Assembly (NCBI GenBank): GCA_015056975.1
Contig: SVFG01000020.1
Location: 1-34,194 of the forward strand
Reading direction: 5' to 3'
Length of the DNA stretch: 34,194 nt
DNA from: Lachnospiraceae bacterium
Lineage (GTDB): Bacteria > Bacillota > Clostridia > Lachnospirales > Lachnospiraceae
The notes under the pieces are model-generated. The model was not told the DNA's origin. It saw only the letters and a program-made list of their open reading frames with translations, and searched no databases. This document shows, piece by piece, positions 1-9,355 of this stretch. Numbering within the stretch: position 1 is the stretch's first letter; each line of letters opens with the position of its first letter. A program made the position numbers and the translations under genes.

Positions 1-2147
1 CGGAGGAAATTCAAAGCTACTTGCCTCCCCAGGTAGAGTTTGCCTTTTATCTGGATGCCAGAGCGCAGAATATATATTGTAAAATTCAGGCAAGATACGG
101 CGACAGCGCGGTATCTGTTTTGGATGTACTACGCAGTGAGGATGGTGCGTTGTTGCAAAATGCCCGCATGGACAATAAGGAGCAGGAGATTTTGTACCTG
201 ACCAGGCAGTTTTTTCCGGTGATTGATTTGGAGAATGATGAGCTGCATTGTAACGGGGAAGAGGAGCTGGTTTACGACTTTTTGGACCATGGAATTGAAA
301 AGCTTGCCATTTTGGGAGAGGTGCATTGCACCCAAAGTTTCAGGGGGCGCCATATTATCAGAAAACCTAAGGTTTCCCTGGGCGTATCGGTGTCCGGAGG
401 ACTTTTGGATTTGCAGGTAGATGCGGAGGGCATTGACAGGGCAGAGCTGCTTGCCATGCTGCAAAGCTACAGACAGCGCAAGAAATATTACCGCATGAAA
501 AACGGTGATTTTGTGAATTTACAGGACAACAGCCTGCAAATGTTGGGTGAGCTGATGGAGACCATGCATTTGTCCCCCAAGGATTTTGGGAAAGGAGAAT
601 TGCAGCTTCCGGTTTACCGTACCCTATACTTAGACAGACTTTTGGAGGAGAGCCAAAATGTGTATACCTCCAGAGACCATACCTTCCGTGAGATGGTAAA
701 GAGCTTTAGGGCGGTGGGGGATGCCTTGTATGAGGAGCCCGCATCCTTAAAGGGAATCATGCGAAGCTATCAGAAGAAGGGCTATAAGTGGCTCCGTACG
801 CTGGAGAATTACGGATTTGGCGGCATTCTGGCGGATGATATGGGTCTGGGTAAGACCCTGCAAATGATTTCCGTGATGTTGGCAGCAAAGGAGGAGGGTC
901 TTACAGAGCCTTCCCTGGTGGTATGTCCTGCTTCCCTGGTATATAACTGGGGCGAGGAATTCAAGCGTTTTGCGCCTGCCCTTAAGGTGCAGCTGATTAC
1001 GGGAAATCAAGAGGAGCGTAGGGAGAAGCTGCTTTCTTATCAGGACTATGATGTGCTGGTGACCTCCTATGATTTGTTAAAGAGAGATATTGAGCAGTAC
1101 GAGGACAAGCAGTTTCATTATCAGGTAATCGACGAAGCACAGTTTATCAAGAATCATTCCACAGCGGCATCCAAGGCGGTGAAGGTAATTCATAGTAAGG
1201 TCCGGTTTGCCTTGACAGGAACACCCATCGAAAACCGTCTCAGTGAGCTTTGGAGCATTTTTGACTATCTGATGCCCGGCTTTTTATACAGCTATGAGGT
1301 GTTCAGAAGAGAGTTTGAAGCGCCTATCGTAAAGTTGGAAGATGAGGATGCCATGAAGCGTCTGCAAAAGATGGCAGGTCCCTTTATTCTCCGCCGCCTA
1401 AAGAGCAGTGTGCTGAAGGATTTGCCGGATAAGCTGGAGGAGACCCGCTATGTGAAGCTTGACAGCGAGCAGCAGAAGCTGTATGACGCCCAAGTAGTGC
1501 ATATGCAGACACAGCTTGCCCTGCAAAAAGCGCAGGATTTTAACAAGAATCGCTTCCAGATTCTGGCGGAGCTTACCAGACTCAGACAGATTTGCTGTGA
1601 CCCGTCCCTTTGCTATGAGAATTACAAGGGAGAGTCTGCTAAGCTGGAGGCTTGTCTGGATTTGGTGCAGAGTGCCATCGACGGCGGACACAAGATACTG
1701 CTGTTTTCCCAGTACACCTCCATGCTGGAGATATTACAAAGAGAGCTTACAGAGCAGGAAATCTCCTTCTACACCATTACCGGGGAGACGCCCAAGGAGA
1801 AGCGTCTGCAGCTGGTAAAAGCCTTCAACGAGGATGATACAAAAGTCTTTTTGATTTCCCTGAAAGCAGGCGGCGTAGGCTTAAATCTCACCGGTGCCGA
1901 TGTAGTCATTCACTATGATCCATGGTGGAATTTGGCAGTGCAGAATCAGGCGACAGACCGCGCTCACCGTATCGGACAGGACAAAAAGGTAACGGTTTAC
2001 AAGATGATTGTCAGCGGCTCTATCGAAGAAAAGATTGAAAAGCTGCAAAATACCAAGCAGCATCTGGCAGAGCAGGTGATGAGTGGAGATGCAGGAAGCT
2101 TAAGCAGCATGACCAGAGAGGAACTGCTGGAATTATTGGAGTGTTAA
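1..2147 (+). CDS. SNF2-family DEAD/DEAH-box helicase, C-terminal part (5' end outside window)
   Basis: Frame is open from the window edge (EEIQSYLPPQVEF...). Motifs GGILADDMGLGKTLQMI, VIDEAQFIKN, LTGTPIENRLSELWSIFDYL, LISLKAGGVGLNLTGADVVIHYDPWWN and QATDRAHRIGQ are present. Confidence 0.95.
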   Translation, partial: EEIQSYLPPQVEFAFYLDARAQNIYCKIQARYGDSAVSVLDVLRSEDGALLQNARMDNKEQEILYLTRQFFPVIDLENDELHCNGEEELVYDFLDHGIEKLAILGEVHCTQSFRGRHIIRKPKVSLGVSVSGGLLDLQVDAEGIDRAELLAMLQSYRQRKKYYRMKNGDFVNLQDNSLQMLGELMETMHLSPKDFGKGELQLPVYRTLYLDRLLEESQNVYTSRDHTFREMVKSFRAVGDALYEEPASLKGIMRSYQKKGYKWLRTLENYGFGGILADDMGLGKTLQMISVMLAAKEEGLTEPSLVVCPASLVYNWGEEFKRFAPALKVQLITGNQEERREKLLSYQDYDVLVTSYDLLKRDIEQYEDKQFHYQVIDEAQFIKNHSTAASKAVKVIHSKVRFALTGTPIENRLSELWSIFDYLMPGFLYSYEVFRREFEAPIVKLEDEDAMKRLQKMAGPFILRRLKSSVLKDLPDKLEETRYVKLDSEQQKLYDAQVVHMQTQLALQKAQDFNKNRFQILAELTRLRQICCDPSLCYENYKGESAKLEACLDLVQSAIDGGHKILLFSQYTSMLEILQRELTEQEISFYTITGETPKEKRLQLVKAFNEDDTKVFLISLKAGGVGLNLTGADVVIHYDPWWNLAVQNQATDRAHRIGQDKKVTVYKMIVSGSIEEKIEKLQNTKQHLAEQVMSGDAGSLSSMTREELLELLEC

Positions 2148-2157
2148 GAGGTAGCTT

Positions 2158-2904
2158 ATGCCTATAGATACAGAAGCCTTTGAGGCGGCAAGGAAAAAGA
2201 TAATCGGTGTGGATAGACAGCGGTTGGGTATCGGTACGCTTTCTGAGAAGACCGTCCATGCCATTTTGAAAAATTACTACGAACCGGATGAGGACAGGCA
2301 GGAAATACCTATAGAGGGCTATGTGGCTGACATCTATGCGGACGGTGAAATTCTGGAGATTCAAACCAGAAGCTTCAACCGCATGAGGGATAAGCTTACG
2401 GCCTTTCTGCCCCTGTATCCGGTAACCATCATTTATCCCATTCCCCGGGAAAAGTGGCTTATCTGGATTGATGAGGAGAGCGGGGAGCTCAGCAGCAAGC
2501 GCAAATCTCCTGCGAAGGGAAAGTCCTATGATGCCTTTGCAGAACTTTACAAAATCAAGATGTTTCTACAGCATCCTAATCTGAGGCTGAAGCTGGTGCT
2601 TGTGGATATGGAGGAGTACCGCCTGTTAAACGGGTGGAGCCGTGACAAAAAGAAAGGCTCCAGCCGCTACGACCGCATTCCTTTGCAAATCGTAGAAGAA
2701 GTGGACATTACCTGTCCCCGGGATTACATGCAGTTCATCCCCTATGAGCTTCAAGAGCCCTTCGGCGTAAAGGATTTTGCCAAGGCCGCCCACATCCCTG
2801 CACAGCGGGCGCAAGCGGTGATACATATTTTATTCCACATGGGCATGATAAAGCGCGTGGGCAAAAAGGGTAATGCGTTTTTGTATGAGGTGGAAGAATC
2901 GTAA
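2158..2904 (+). CDS. Conserved hypothetical protein with PD-(D/E)XK-like segment (VADIYADGEILEIQT)
   Basis: ORF begins 10 nt after the SNF2 stop; RBS-like gaggtagctt precedes ATG. D-X(n)-E-X-Q pattern; winged-helix-like C-terminus. Confidence 0.8.
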   Translation: MPIDTEAFEAARKKIIGVDRQRLGIGTLSEKTVHAILKNYYEPDEDRQEIPIEGYVADIYADGEILEIQTRSFNRMRDKLTAFLPLYPVTIIYPIPREKWLIWIDEESGELSSKRKSPAKGKSYDAFAELYKIKMFLQHPNLRLKLVLVDMEEYRLLNGWSRDKKKGSSRYDRIPLQIVEEVDITCPRDYMQFIPYELQEPFGVKDFAKAAHIPAQRAQAVIHILFHMGMIKRVGKKGNAFLYEVEES

Positions 2905-2937
2905 TTTGGATTTGCAGTGATGTCGGAGGGAAATAGC

Positions 2938-3714
2938 ATGATAGATGGTCATATTCATATTGAGCGAGGAGAGTATACGCTGGATTGGATAAATCGATTT
3001 GTTGACAGAGCGGTAGAGATGCAGCTGGATGAAATCCGGTTGCTGGAGCATTGCTATCGATTTGAAGAGTTTGTCCCCATGTATGATTCCGTGTGTGCAT
3101 ACAGTGAATATGTAGATGCTTGGTTTCACAGACAGGCAGGGGTATTAAAGCTTGAGGATTATTTGGAACTTATCAAAAAGGTCAGAAACGAAAGGTTTTC
3201 TGTTGAGATAAAATTTGGTCTTGAGATTTGCTATTTCAAAGAATTTGAGGATTTCACGGCAGAACTGACAAAGGATAAAGGTTTTGATTTCTTATTGGGC
3301 AGTATTCATTTTGTGGATGATTTTGCCTTTGACCATAAGCCGGAGCATTGGGTCGGAATAGATGTAGACAAAATATATCGCAGATATTTTGAAGATTCTG
3401 TCTCACTGGCAAAAAGCAAGCTATTTGATGGTATAGGACATCCGGATGCAATCAAGCTATTTGGCCATAAACCATCCTATTCACTTACAAAATACTATGA
3501 GAGTTTAGCCAAGGAGCTTTCAAAAAGTAATATGTACGCCGATCAAAATAGCGGAGTTGCCAGAAGATGCCCTGACACGGGCTCCCTTGGCATGGAGGAA
3601 GAACTGCTTAAGATACTGAAAAAGAATAATGTACCAATTATCACTTCGTCCGATGCACATTGTCCGGAGGATGTGGGGTATAAGATTAGGGAGCTAAACA
3701 ATGGAACATATTGA
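2938..3714 (+). CDS. PHP-domain phosphohydrolase (histidinol-phosphatase-like)
   Basis: MIDGHIHIE start, GSIHFVDDF, GHPDAIK and SSDAHCPEDVGY motifs; cggaggg RBS before ATG 2938. The ORF track start at 2917 is probably too long. Confidence 0.88.
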   Translation: MIDGHIHIERGEYTLDWINRFVDRAVEMQLDEIRLLEHCYRFEEFVPMYDSVCAYSEYVDAWFHRQAGVLKLEDYLELIKKVRNERFSVEIKFGLEICYFKEFEDFTAELTKDKGFDFLLGSIHFVDDFAFDHKPEHWVGIDVDKIYRRYFEDSVSLAKSKLFDGIGHPDAIKLFGHKPSYSLTKYYESLAKELSKSNMYADQNSGVARRCPDTGSLGMEEELLKILKKNNVPIITSSDAHCPEDVGYKIRELNNGTY

Positions 3715-4243
3715 ATTATTGGAAGTCCAAAAGAAATATGCGGAAGAAATATGGATGTTTCGTCAGGAGATTTTAGAATGTGATGCGGCGGATGAAGACC
3801 AATTTGCGGGTTGTTTATCACTTGATGAAAGTAATACTGCAGAAGAATGGATAAATATATGTGAGCTTCGGAAAGATAAGGAGACCTGTGAGAAAGCAGG
3901 AAATACGGTGCCCTCCCATACTTATTTAGCGGTGCGCAAAAGTGATGATAAGGTTGTGGGAGTTATAGATTTGCGTCATCATATCAATCATCCCATTCTC
4001 GGAACATGGGGTGGGCATTGCGGATATTCGGTGCGTCCTTCCGAACGCGGCAAAGGCTACGCAAAGGAGATGCTTCGTTTAAACATACAAAATGCCAAAG
4101 CTATGGGAATAGATAAGCTTCTTGTTACCTGTAATGTTTTGAATGAAGCCAGTGAAAAAATCATCAAAGCCAATGGCGGCGTGTTTGAAAAGATTATAGA
4201 TGTGGATGGCAGCAAGATAAAGAGATATTGGATTACGGTTTAA
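3701..4243 (+). CDS. GNAT family N-acetyltransferase
   Basis: VVGVIDLRHH...GGHCGYSVRPSERGKGYAKEML matches GNAT motif A; overlaps the preceding ORF end. Confidence 0.9.
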   Translation: MEHIELLEVQKKYAEEIWMFRQEILECDAADEDQFAGCLSLDESNTAEEWINICELRKDKETCEKAGNTVPSHTYLAVRKSDDKVVGVIDLRHHINHPILGTWGGHCGYSVRPSERGKGYAKEMLRLNIQNAKAMGIDKLLVTCNVLNEASEKIIKANGGVFEKIIDVDGSKIKRYWITV

Positions 4244-4255
4244 GGGAGGAATAGT

Positions 4256-4861
4256 ATGCTGGTTTTATGTTCAAACGGCTTATCAAGTAAAGAAATTTTA
4301 TCATATACAAGTGAAAAGGTATGCTTTTGTAAAACTGCCGCATTAGTAGTTACTGCGGACAATGAATACAAAGAATCCAATTATCATGTATCAAGATGTA
4401 TTTCTGAATTAGAATCATTAGACTTGAAGGTTGATGTTTTTGATTTGGATAAGCAACCTGCAGAATTGTTGTTGGATTATAATGTTGTGGAATTCATCGG
4501 TGGGAATCCGTACTATTTACTGCATTCTGTCAGAGAACACAATGCCACAGAAATATTAAAGGAGATTGCGACAAACAAAATATTGATTGGCTGGAGTGCG
4601 GCGGCATTTGTGTTTAGTCCTACGCTTGAATTGGTAAATTGTTATTCTCCTGAAATGAATTTCTTGGGTTTAACGGATTTAAGAGGCCTTTCGTTAACGC
4701 AGATACAGGTTTTGCCCCACTATAGCAAATTCCTTTCAAGATTTGACCGATTTGAAGAAAGATGCTGTGAATATGAAAAAGAACACAATGTTAGTGTCAT
4801 TCGTATTAATGATGGAGAAGGCGTATTTATTGATAAAGGGATATATGTCTGCAAGATATAA
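4256..4861 (+). CDS. Peptidase E / S51-like (type 1 glutamine amidotransferase-like) protein
   Basis: FIGGNPYYLL, GWSAAAFVFSP (nucleophile elbow) and LPHYS. Confidence 0.75.
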   Translation: MLVLCSNGLSSKEILSYTSEKVCFCKTAALVVTADNEYKESNYHVSRCISELESLDLKVDVFDLDKQPAELLLDYNVVEFIGGNPYYLLHSVREHNATEILKEIATNKILIGWSAAAFVFSPTLELVNCYSPEMNFLGLTDLRGLSLTQIQVLPHYSKFLSRFDRFEERCCEYEKEHNVSVIRINDGEGVFIDKGIYVCKI

Positions 4862-4896
4862 CTAACAGTATATAGAACCATACAAAATCAATTTAA

Positions 4897-5210
4897 GCGA
4901 GGTCTTATTTACATTCCTATCCTGATGAAGATAATGACTACTCAAGCTATATCAATAACCCTGATAAAGCAGTTTTTGTGGCATATTCCGACAAGGAATG
5001 CGTTGGTCAAATCGTATTACGTAAAGACTGGAATAAGTATGCTTTTGTAGAGGATATCTGCGTATCGAGATCTAGCAGAGGAAACGGTGTCGGTACTGCT
5101 TTGATGCAAAATGTGGATTTGGTATCGGAGCAGTAAATACGATGCTTTACAAAAATTTCGCCAAACCATTTTCTGATGCAATTGCAATATTCTGGTACTT
5201 GAAGTTTTGA
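4897..5210 (+). pseudogene. Degraded streptothricin acetyltransferase (Sat4/SatA-like GNAT): truncated start and internal deletion
   Basis: Frame 1 (to stop 5134-5136): SYLHSYPDEDNDYSSYINNPDKAVFVAYSDKECVGQIVLRKDWNKYAFVEDICVSRSSRGNGVGTALMQ. Frame 3 from 5112: CGFGIGAVNTMLYKNFAKPFSDAIAIFWYLKF. Both resemble Sat4, with about 30 intervening residues missing. Confidence 0.82.
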
Positions 5211-5228
5211 TGGTAAAGGAGGCCGATT

Positions 5229-5903
5229 ATGAAGTACAAAGCAGTCGTTTTTGATTTGTTTGAGACCTTAATTACGGAGTGGGGACACAAGAAATATACC
5301 AAGAATGAGATGTGTGCAGATTTAGGTGTCGAAAGAGCAGAATTTGATGTTTTTTGGGATGAGAAGGAGCAAGACCGATATATAGGAAGTATGAGCTTTG
5401 AGGATTCCATTTTGTATGTCTGCGAAAAATGTGGAAAACATGTTGATAATATCACGATATCCGACATCATCGATAAAAGAATAAAGACAAAATCCGTCTG
5501 CTTTGAGTATGTATATCCGGAGGTGTTTCAGTTACTTAAGATTTTAAGGGAGATGGGGTTGCAGACAGCGATAATCAGCAACTGCTCCTCCGAAGAAGTA
5601 AACGTACTGAAAGAATCGGAAATATATAAATACTTTGATGAAGTAATATTGTCTTACGAAGTACATATGAAAAAGCCGGATTCCTGTATCTACGAGGAAG
5701 CGTCAAAACGGTTAGGTATTGACTTGGAAGAGTGCATCTTTGTGGGAGACGGAGGCAGTAATGAGCTTGAGGGAGCCAAAAATGTGGGAATGAAGGCAAT
5801 CCAGGCAAAATGGTATACCAATCACCACCCTAAGAAGCGTGATAATATAGAGGGCTTTTTGGTGGCAGAAGAACCGCTGGAGATACTTCAGTATATTGAA
5901 TAA
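5229..5903 (+). CDS. HAD family hydrolase
   Basis: VVFDLFETL, AIISNCSSEE, KKPDSCIYEEA and CIFVGDGGSNELEGAKNVGM motifs. Confidence 0.92.
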   Translation: MKYKAVVFDLFETLITEWGHKKYTKNEMCADLGVERAEFDVFWDEKEQDRYIGSMSFEDSILYVCEKCGKHVDNITISDIIDKRIKTKSVCFEYVYPEVFQLLKILREMGLQTAIISNCSSEEVNVLKESEIYKYFDEVILSYEVHMKKPDSCIYEEASKRLGIDLEECIFVGDGGSNELEGAKNVGMKAIQAKWYTNHHPKKRDNIEGFLVAEEPLEILQYIE

Positions 5904-5954
5904 TTGAGTGTAAAGAACTTAATAAGGTAAATTTGCAGAAAAGAGGTACCAAGT

Positions 5955-6476
5955 ATGATTTTAGAAACCAAACGGTTGATAATTCGAGATGTGAAATCGG
6001 AGGATGAAAAAGCATTTGTTGAAATGGCGTCGGATGGCAGCCTCAATGACATTGGCTTTGACGACAGTTGCGGCGGATGGATGGCGGCATGGATAACGGA
6101 AGCCCAACAATTTGCTGTTAGAAATAATCCATGCAAGGATTATTTAGCATATACAATTACTTTAAAAGATGAGAACAAGGCAATTGGTGCTGTTGGTTGT
6201 TCCTATTATGAGGACTTGCAGGAAGTAGGTATTACATATTTTATCGGAGCAAAGCATAGAAATGCGGGCTATGCCGTCGAAGCAGTGCGAGCCTATATAA
6301 AGCATTTTTTCGATTGTTATGCTATACAAAAGATGATAGCGACTGTCAGGGCAGAAAATGTACCATCATGTAAAGTGGTTGAAAAAGTAGGTTTTTCATT
6401 AACAGAGAAGAAGATGTATAAGGATTTGAATGATAGTAAAGAGGAAATGTATCATTTTTATGAAATTACAGCTTGA
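5955..6476 (+). CDS. GNAT family N-acetyltransferase (RimJ/RimL-like)
   Basis: MILETKRLIIRDVKSEDEKAF...GITYFIGAKHRNAGYAVEAVRAYIKHFF...NVPSCKVVEKVGF. Confidence 0.92.
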   Translation: MILETKRLIIRDVKSEDEKAFVEMASDGSLNDIGFDDSCGGWMAAWITEAQQFAVRNNPCKDYLAYTITLKDENKAIGAVGCSYYEDLQEVGITYFIGAKHRNAGYAVEAVRAYIKHFFDCYAIQKMIATVRAENVPSCKVVEKVGFSLTEKKMYKDLNDSKEEMYHFYEITA

Positions 6477-6533
6477 GTTGCAGCTTGCAAAATAAATATG
6501 AAGTTTTGAAAGGCATGGAGTTAAAGGAATAAA

Positions 6534-7124
6534 ATGAAAGTGTTTTTTGTCCGTCATGGAAAAGATGACGATAGCTATCGTGGTGGTTGGAGTTCTATGG
6601 ACTTAATCCCGGAGGGAATTAAGCAGGCAAAACAGCTTGGAAAATATCTAAAAGAGAACAATCAATATTATGCCATTACTCAGATTGTTTCAAGCGATTT
6701 ACCCAGGGCAATGACTACGGCAAATATTATAGCTTCCGAATTAGACTTACCGGTGCAGGCGGAGTTTCAGATAAGGGAAGCAAACAATGGCGATTTGGCG
6801 GGAATGCCGAATCACATTGCAGATGAAAAGTATCCCGGCCTGTATTTTAGTTCCCTGGAAATGGACGAAGCTTATCCTAACGGAGAGAGTCCTAACGATT
6901 TTTACAAGAGAATTAAAGAGTGGTTTTTCACGTTTATTTCCGATTGCCGTAATGAAGAGAGTAATGTCTTGATTGTCACACACGGCGGTGTCATCAATGT
7001 GATTTATCATTTGGTGAAGGGAATGGAATGGAGTAATAAGGGACCTGTATTCAAAGCAGGGAATTGCAGTATTCATATACTGAATATGGATACTATGGAA
7101 ATTGGAGAGGAACAATTTGTCTAA
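6534..7124 (+). CDS. Histidine phosphatase (phosphoglycerate-mutase-like) family protein
   Basis: MKVFFVRHGKDDD, SSDLPRAMTTANIIA, VLIVTHGGVINVI. Confidence 0.92.
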   Translation: MKVFFVRHGKDDDSYRGGWSSMDLIPEGIKQAKQLGKYLKENNQYYAITQIVSSDLPRAMTTANIIASELDLPVQAEFQIREANNGDLAGMPNHIADEKYPGLYFSSLEMDEAYPNGESPNDFYKRIKEWFFTFISDCRNEESNVLIVTHGGVINVIYHLVKGMEWSNKGPVFKAGNCSIHILNMDTMEIGEEQFV

Positions 7125-7154
7125 TGGCTTCATGATAGGAAAGGAGTGGTTACA

Positions 7155-8297
7155 ATGTTTAATAAACATGAAATAGCGAGAAATGCATGTCAGTTATTTG
7201 GTGGACAGGCAGAATGCGGATATGACTGGTGGTGGCATTCTTTTACAGCGCACCATGAAAAGACCGGAGAAGAAAAGGCATTTTTTATAGAATACTTCTT
7301 ATGCAATCCCAATAAAGGCAAAGATATCCCTGTATTTGGACAGCTGGAAGAGAACAGGAAAAAAAGGGTTAAGCCATCCTATTTAATGATAAAAGCAGGT
7401 TCATGGGGAGAGGATGCGGCTCAGCTGCATCGCTTCTTTGGATGGGAAGAAACAGAAGTTTCTTTTAATGTACCGTTTTCCGTTAAAGCAAAGGATTGTT
7501 TTTGCACGGAAGATGAAATGTATGGAGAAGTAAGGATTTCCAAAGAGGAAGCAGACGCACATTCGGAATGGATGTGTCAGTCCGGTTCTATGTCTTGGAA
7601 CTTGAAAATTGATAAAAAGGTTGCTTTTAACGTAGGATACGGCGCAAGCTCATTGTTTCGTAAGTTGCAGCTTTTTGAAATGTTTTGGCATGCAGAAGGC
7701 ATGAAGAGTGCGTATACAGGTGAGGTAATCTGGAATGGAGAAAAATATATTGTAACACCTGAAAACTGCTATGGTTATGCAGACAAAAACTGGGGTAAGG
7801 ATTTTACATCCCCTTGGGTTTGGCTTTCGTCGAATAATTTAACCGGTAAAAAGACTGGTAGAAAGCTGGAAAACAGTGTATTTGATATTGGTGGTGGATG
7901 TCCCAAGATTGGACCGATAGCATTAAAAAGAAAATTGTTGTCTGCATATTGGTATGAGGGAAAATGCTACGAATTTAACTTTTCTAAGTTCTGGACATTT
8001 ACACGTACAAAGTTTGATTGTAAAGAATCGGATACACAAATCATATGGCACGTGGAACAGAAAACGTGGTTTAATCGCATGGTAACGGACATTACCTGTG
8101 AGAAAAAGGATATGTTGTTCGTTAACTATGAAGCCCCGAATGGAGCGAAGAGACATAATCGATTATGGAATGGCGGAAACGGAAAAGGAACAGTTAAGCT
8201 TTATCATTTTGGAAAATTGGTGGATGAGGTATATGCCGAAAATATTGGGTGTGAATATGGGGAATACGATAAGGAGATAAAAAATGACAGACAGTAA
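7155..8297 (+). CDS. Tocopherol-cyclase-like (lipocalin-type) protein
   Basis: GYDWWWHSFTAHHEKTGEEKAFFIEYF and GYADKNWGKDFTSPWVWLSSNNL resemble bacterial tocopherol cyclase-like proteins. ATG 7155 is preceded by an aaaggag RBS; the tracked start is 7146. Confidence 0.65.
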   Translation: MFNKHEIARNACQLFGGQAECGYDWWWHSFTAHHEKTGEEKAFFIEYFLCNPNKGKDIPVFGQLEENRKKRVKPSYLMIKAGSWGEDAAQLHRFFGWEETEVSFNVPFSVKAKDCFCTEDEMYGEVRISKEEADAHSEWMCQSGSMSWNLKIDKKVAFNVGYGASSLFRKLQLFEMFWHAEGMKSAYTGEVIWNGEKYIVTPENCYGYADKNWGKDFTSPWVWLSSNNLTGKKTGRKLENSVFDIGGGCPKIGPIALKRKLLSAYWYEGKCYEFNFSKFWTFTRTKFDCKESDTQIIWHVEQKTWFNRMVTDITCEKKDMLFVNYEAPNGAKRHNRLWNGGNGKGTVKLYHFGKLVDEVYAENIGCEYGEYDKEIKNDRQ

Positions 8298-9279
8298 TTT
8301 TAGAGGAAACATATGCATTGTCAAAGACGGCAAAATCCTATATGAAAAGGCAACCGGGTTTGCAGATTTGGCAAATAAGATTCCCAATACCATAGAAACC
8401 AGGTTTGCAAGTGCATCAGCGGGCAAGGTTTTTGTGGCGGTGGGTATATTACAGCTGATTGAGCAGGGGAAAATTAGTTTTGAAGACACCTTGGGAAAGC
8501 TTTTGGATATGGATTTGCACAGCATAGATGATGCCGTAACCGTGGAGCAATTGTTAACCCATACCTCGGGAGTTCCCGATTATTTTGATGAAAGTGTTAT
8601 GGATGAGTATGAGGAATTGTGGGTAGATTATCCCAATTACAAAATCAGACATAACAGTGATTTGCTTCCGTTGTTTATAGACAAGCCCATGATGTATGAA
8701 AGGGGCGAGAAGTTCCAGTACAACAATACGGGCTATGTATTGCTTGCCATGATTATTGAAAAAGTAACCGGAAAGTATTTTGATGAGTATCTGCAGGAAA
8801 GGGTTTTTAGCGTATGTGGTATGAAGTCGACAGGCTATTATGAATTGGACAGATTGCCTGCAAGATGCGCCAATAATTATATTTATTGCCCCGAAACAAA
8901 GGATTTCCGTACCAATATCTTTTCTGTGGATGTGAAAGGTACCGGTGCCGGCGGAGCCTTCATCACTGTAAAAGACATTATAAGCTTCTGGACGAATCTG
9001 ATAGATGGGAAGCTGATTTCCAAAGAATTGGTTGCAAAGATGCTTAGCAAAAAAAGCGGTGATGGTAGTGACCCCGAAGAAGGATATTATGGTTACGGTG
9101 TGTGGATCATTGATAATCCCGAGGGTGAGGATTTCGTGTATTTTCAGGGCTGCGATCCGGGAGTAAGCTTTATTTCCGAATACAATCCCAATATCCATAT
9201 GATTTCTGTATTGGTAAGTAATTATGGGGATAATGTGTGGAAGGAAATGAGGAGAATACGGGAGAAGCTGTATAAATAG
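8284..9279 (+). CDS. Serine hydrolase, class C beta-lactamase / PBP-like family
   Basis: FASASAGKVFVAVGILQLIEQG (SxxK-like), QYNNTGYVLLAMIIEKVTG (YxN), LLTHTSGVPDYFD; overlaps the previous CDS by 14 nt. Confidence 0.88.
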   Translation: MTDSNFRGNICIVKDGKILYEKATGFADLANKIPNTIETRFASASAGKVFVAVGILQLIEQGKISFEDTLGKLLDMDLHSIDDAVTVEQLLTHTSGVPDYFDESVMDEYEELWVDYPNYKIRHNSDLLPLFIDKPMMYERGEKFQYNNTGYVLLAMIIEKVTGKYFDEYLQERVFSVCGMKSTGYYELDRLPARCANNYIYCPETKDFRTNIFSVDVKGTGAGGAFITVKDIISFWTNLIDGKLISKELVAKMLSKKSGDGSDPEEGYYGYGVWIIDNPEGEDFVYFQGCDPGVSFISEYNPNIHMISVLVSNYGDNVWKEMRRIREKLYK

Positions 9280-9284
9280 GTGTA

Positions 9285-9338
9285 TTGACAAACTAATACC
9301 ACGGTATTACAATGAATTTGAGTAATACTGTGGTATTA
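9285..9338 (+). promoter_or_regulatory. Sigma-A-type promoter with two palindromic operators for the DUF3990/XRE pair
   Basis: -35 TTGACA 9285-9290, 17-bp spacer, -10 TACAAT 9308-9313. Operator 1 TAATACCACGGTATTA (9294-9309); operator 2 TAATACTGTGGTATTA (9323-9338). Confidence 0.8.
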
Positions 9339-9355
9339 CTTTTGGAGGTGTTAAT

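Noticed and set aside
8554-9291. 245-aa minus-strand ORF
   Set aside because: Fully antisense to the beta-lactamase-like CDS with convincing motifs; no RBS or family signature.
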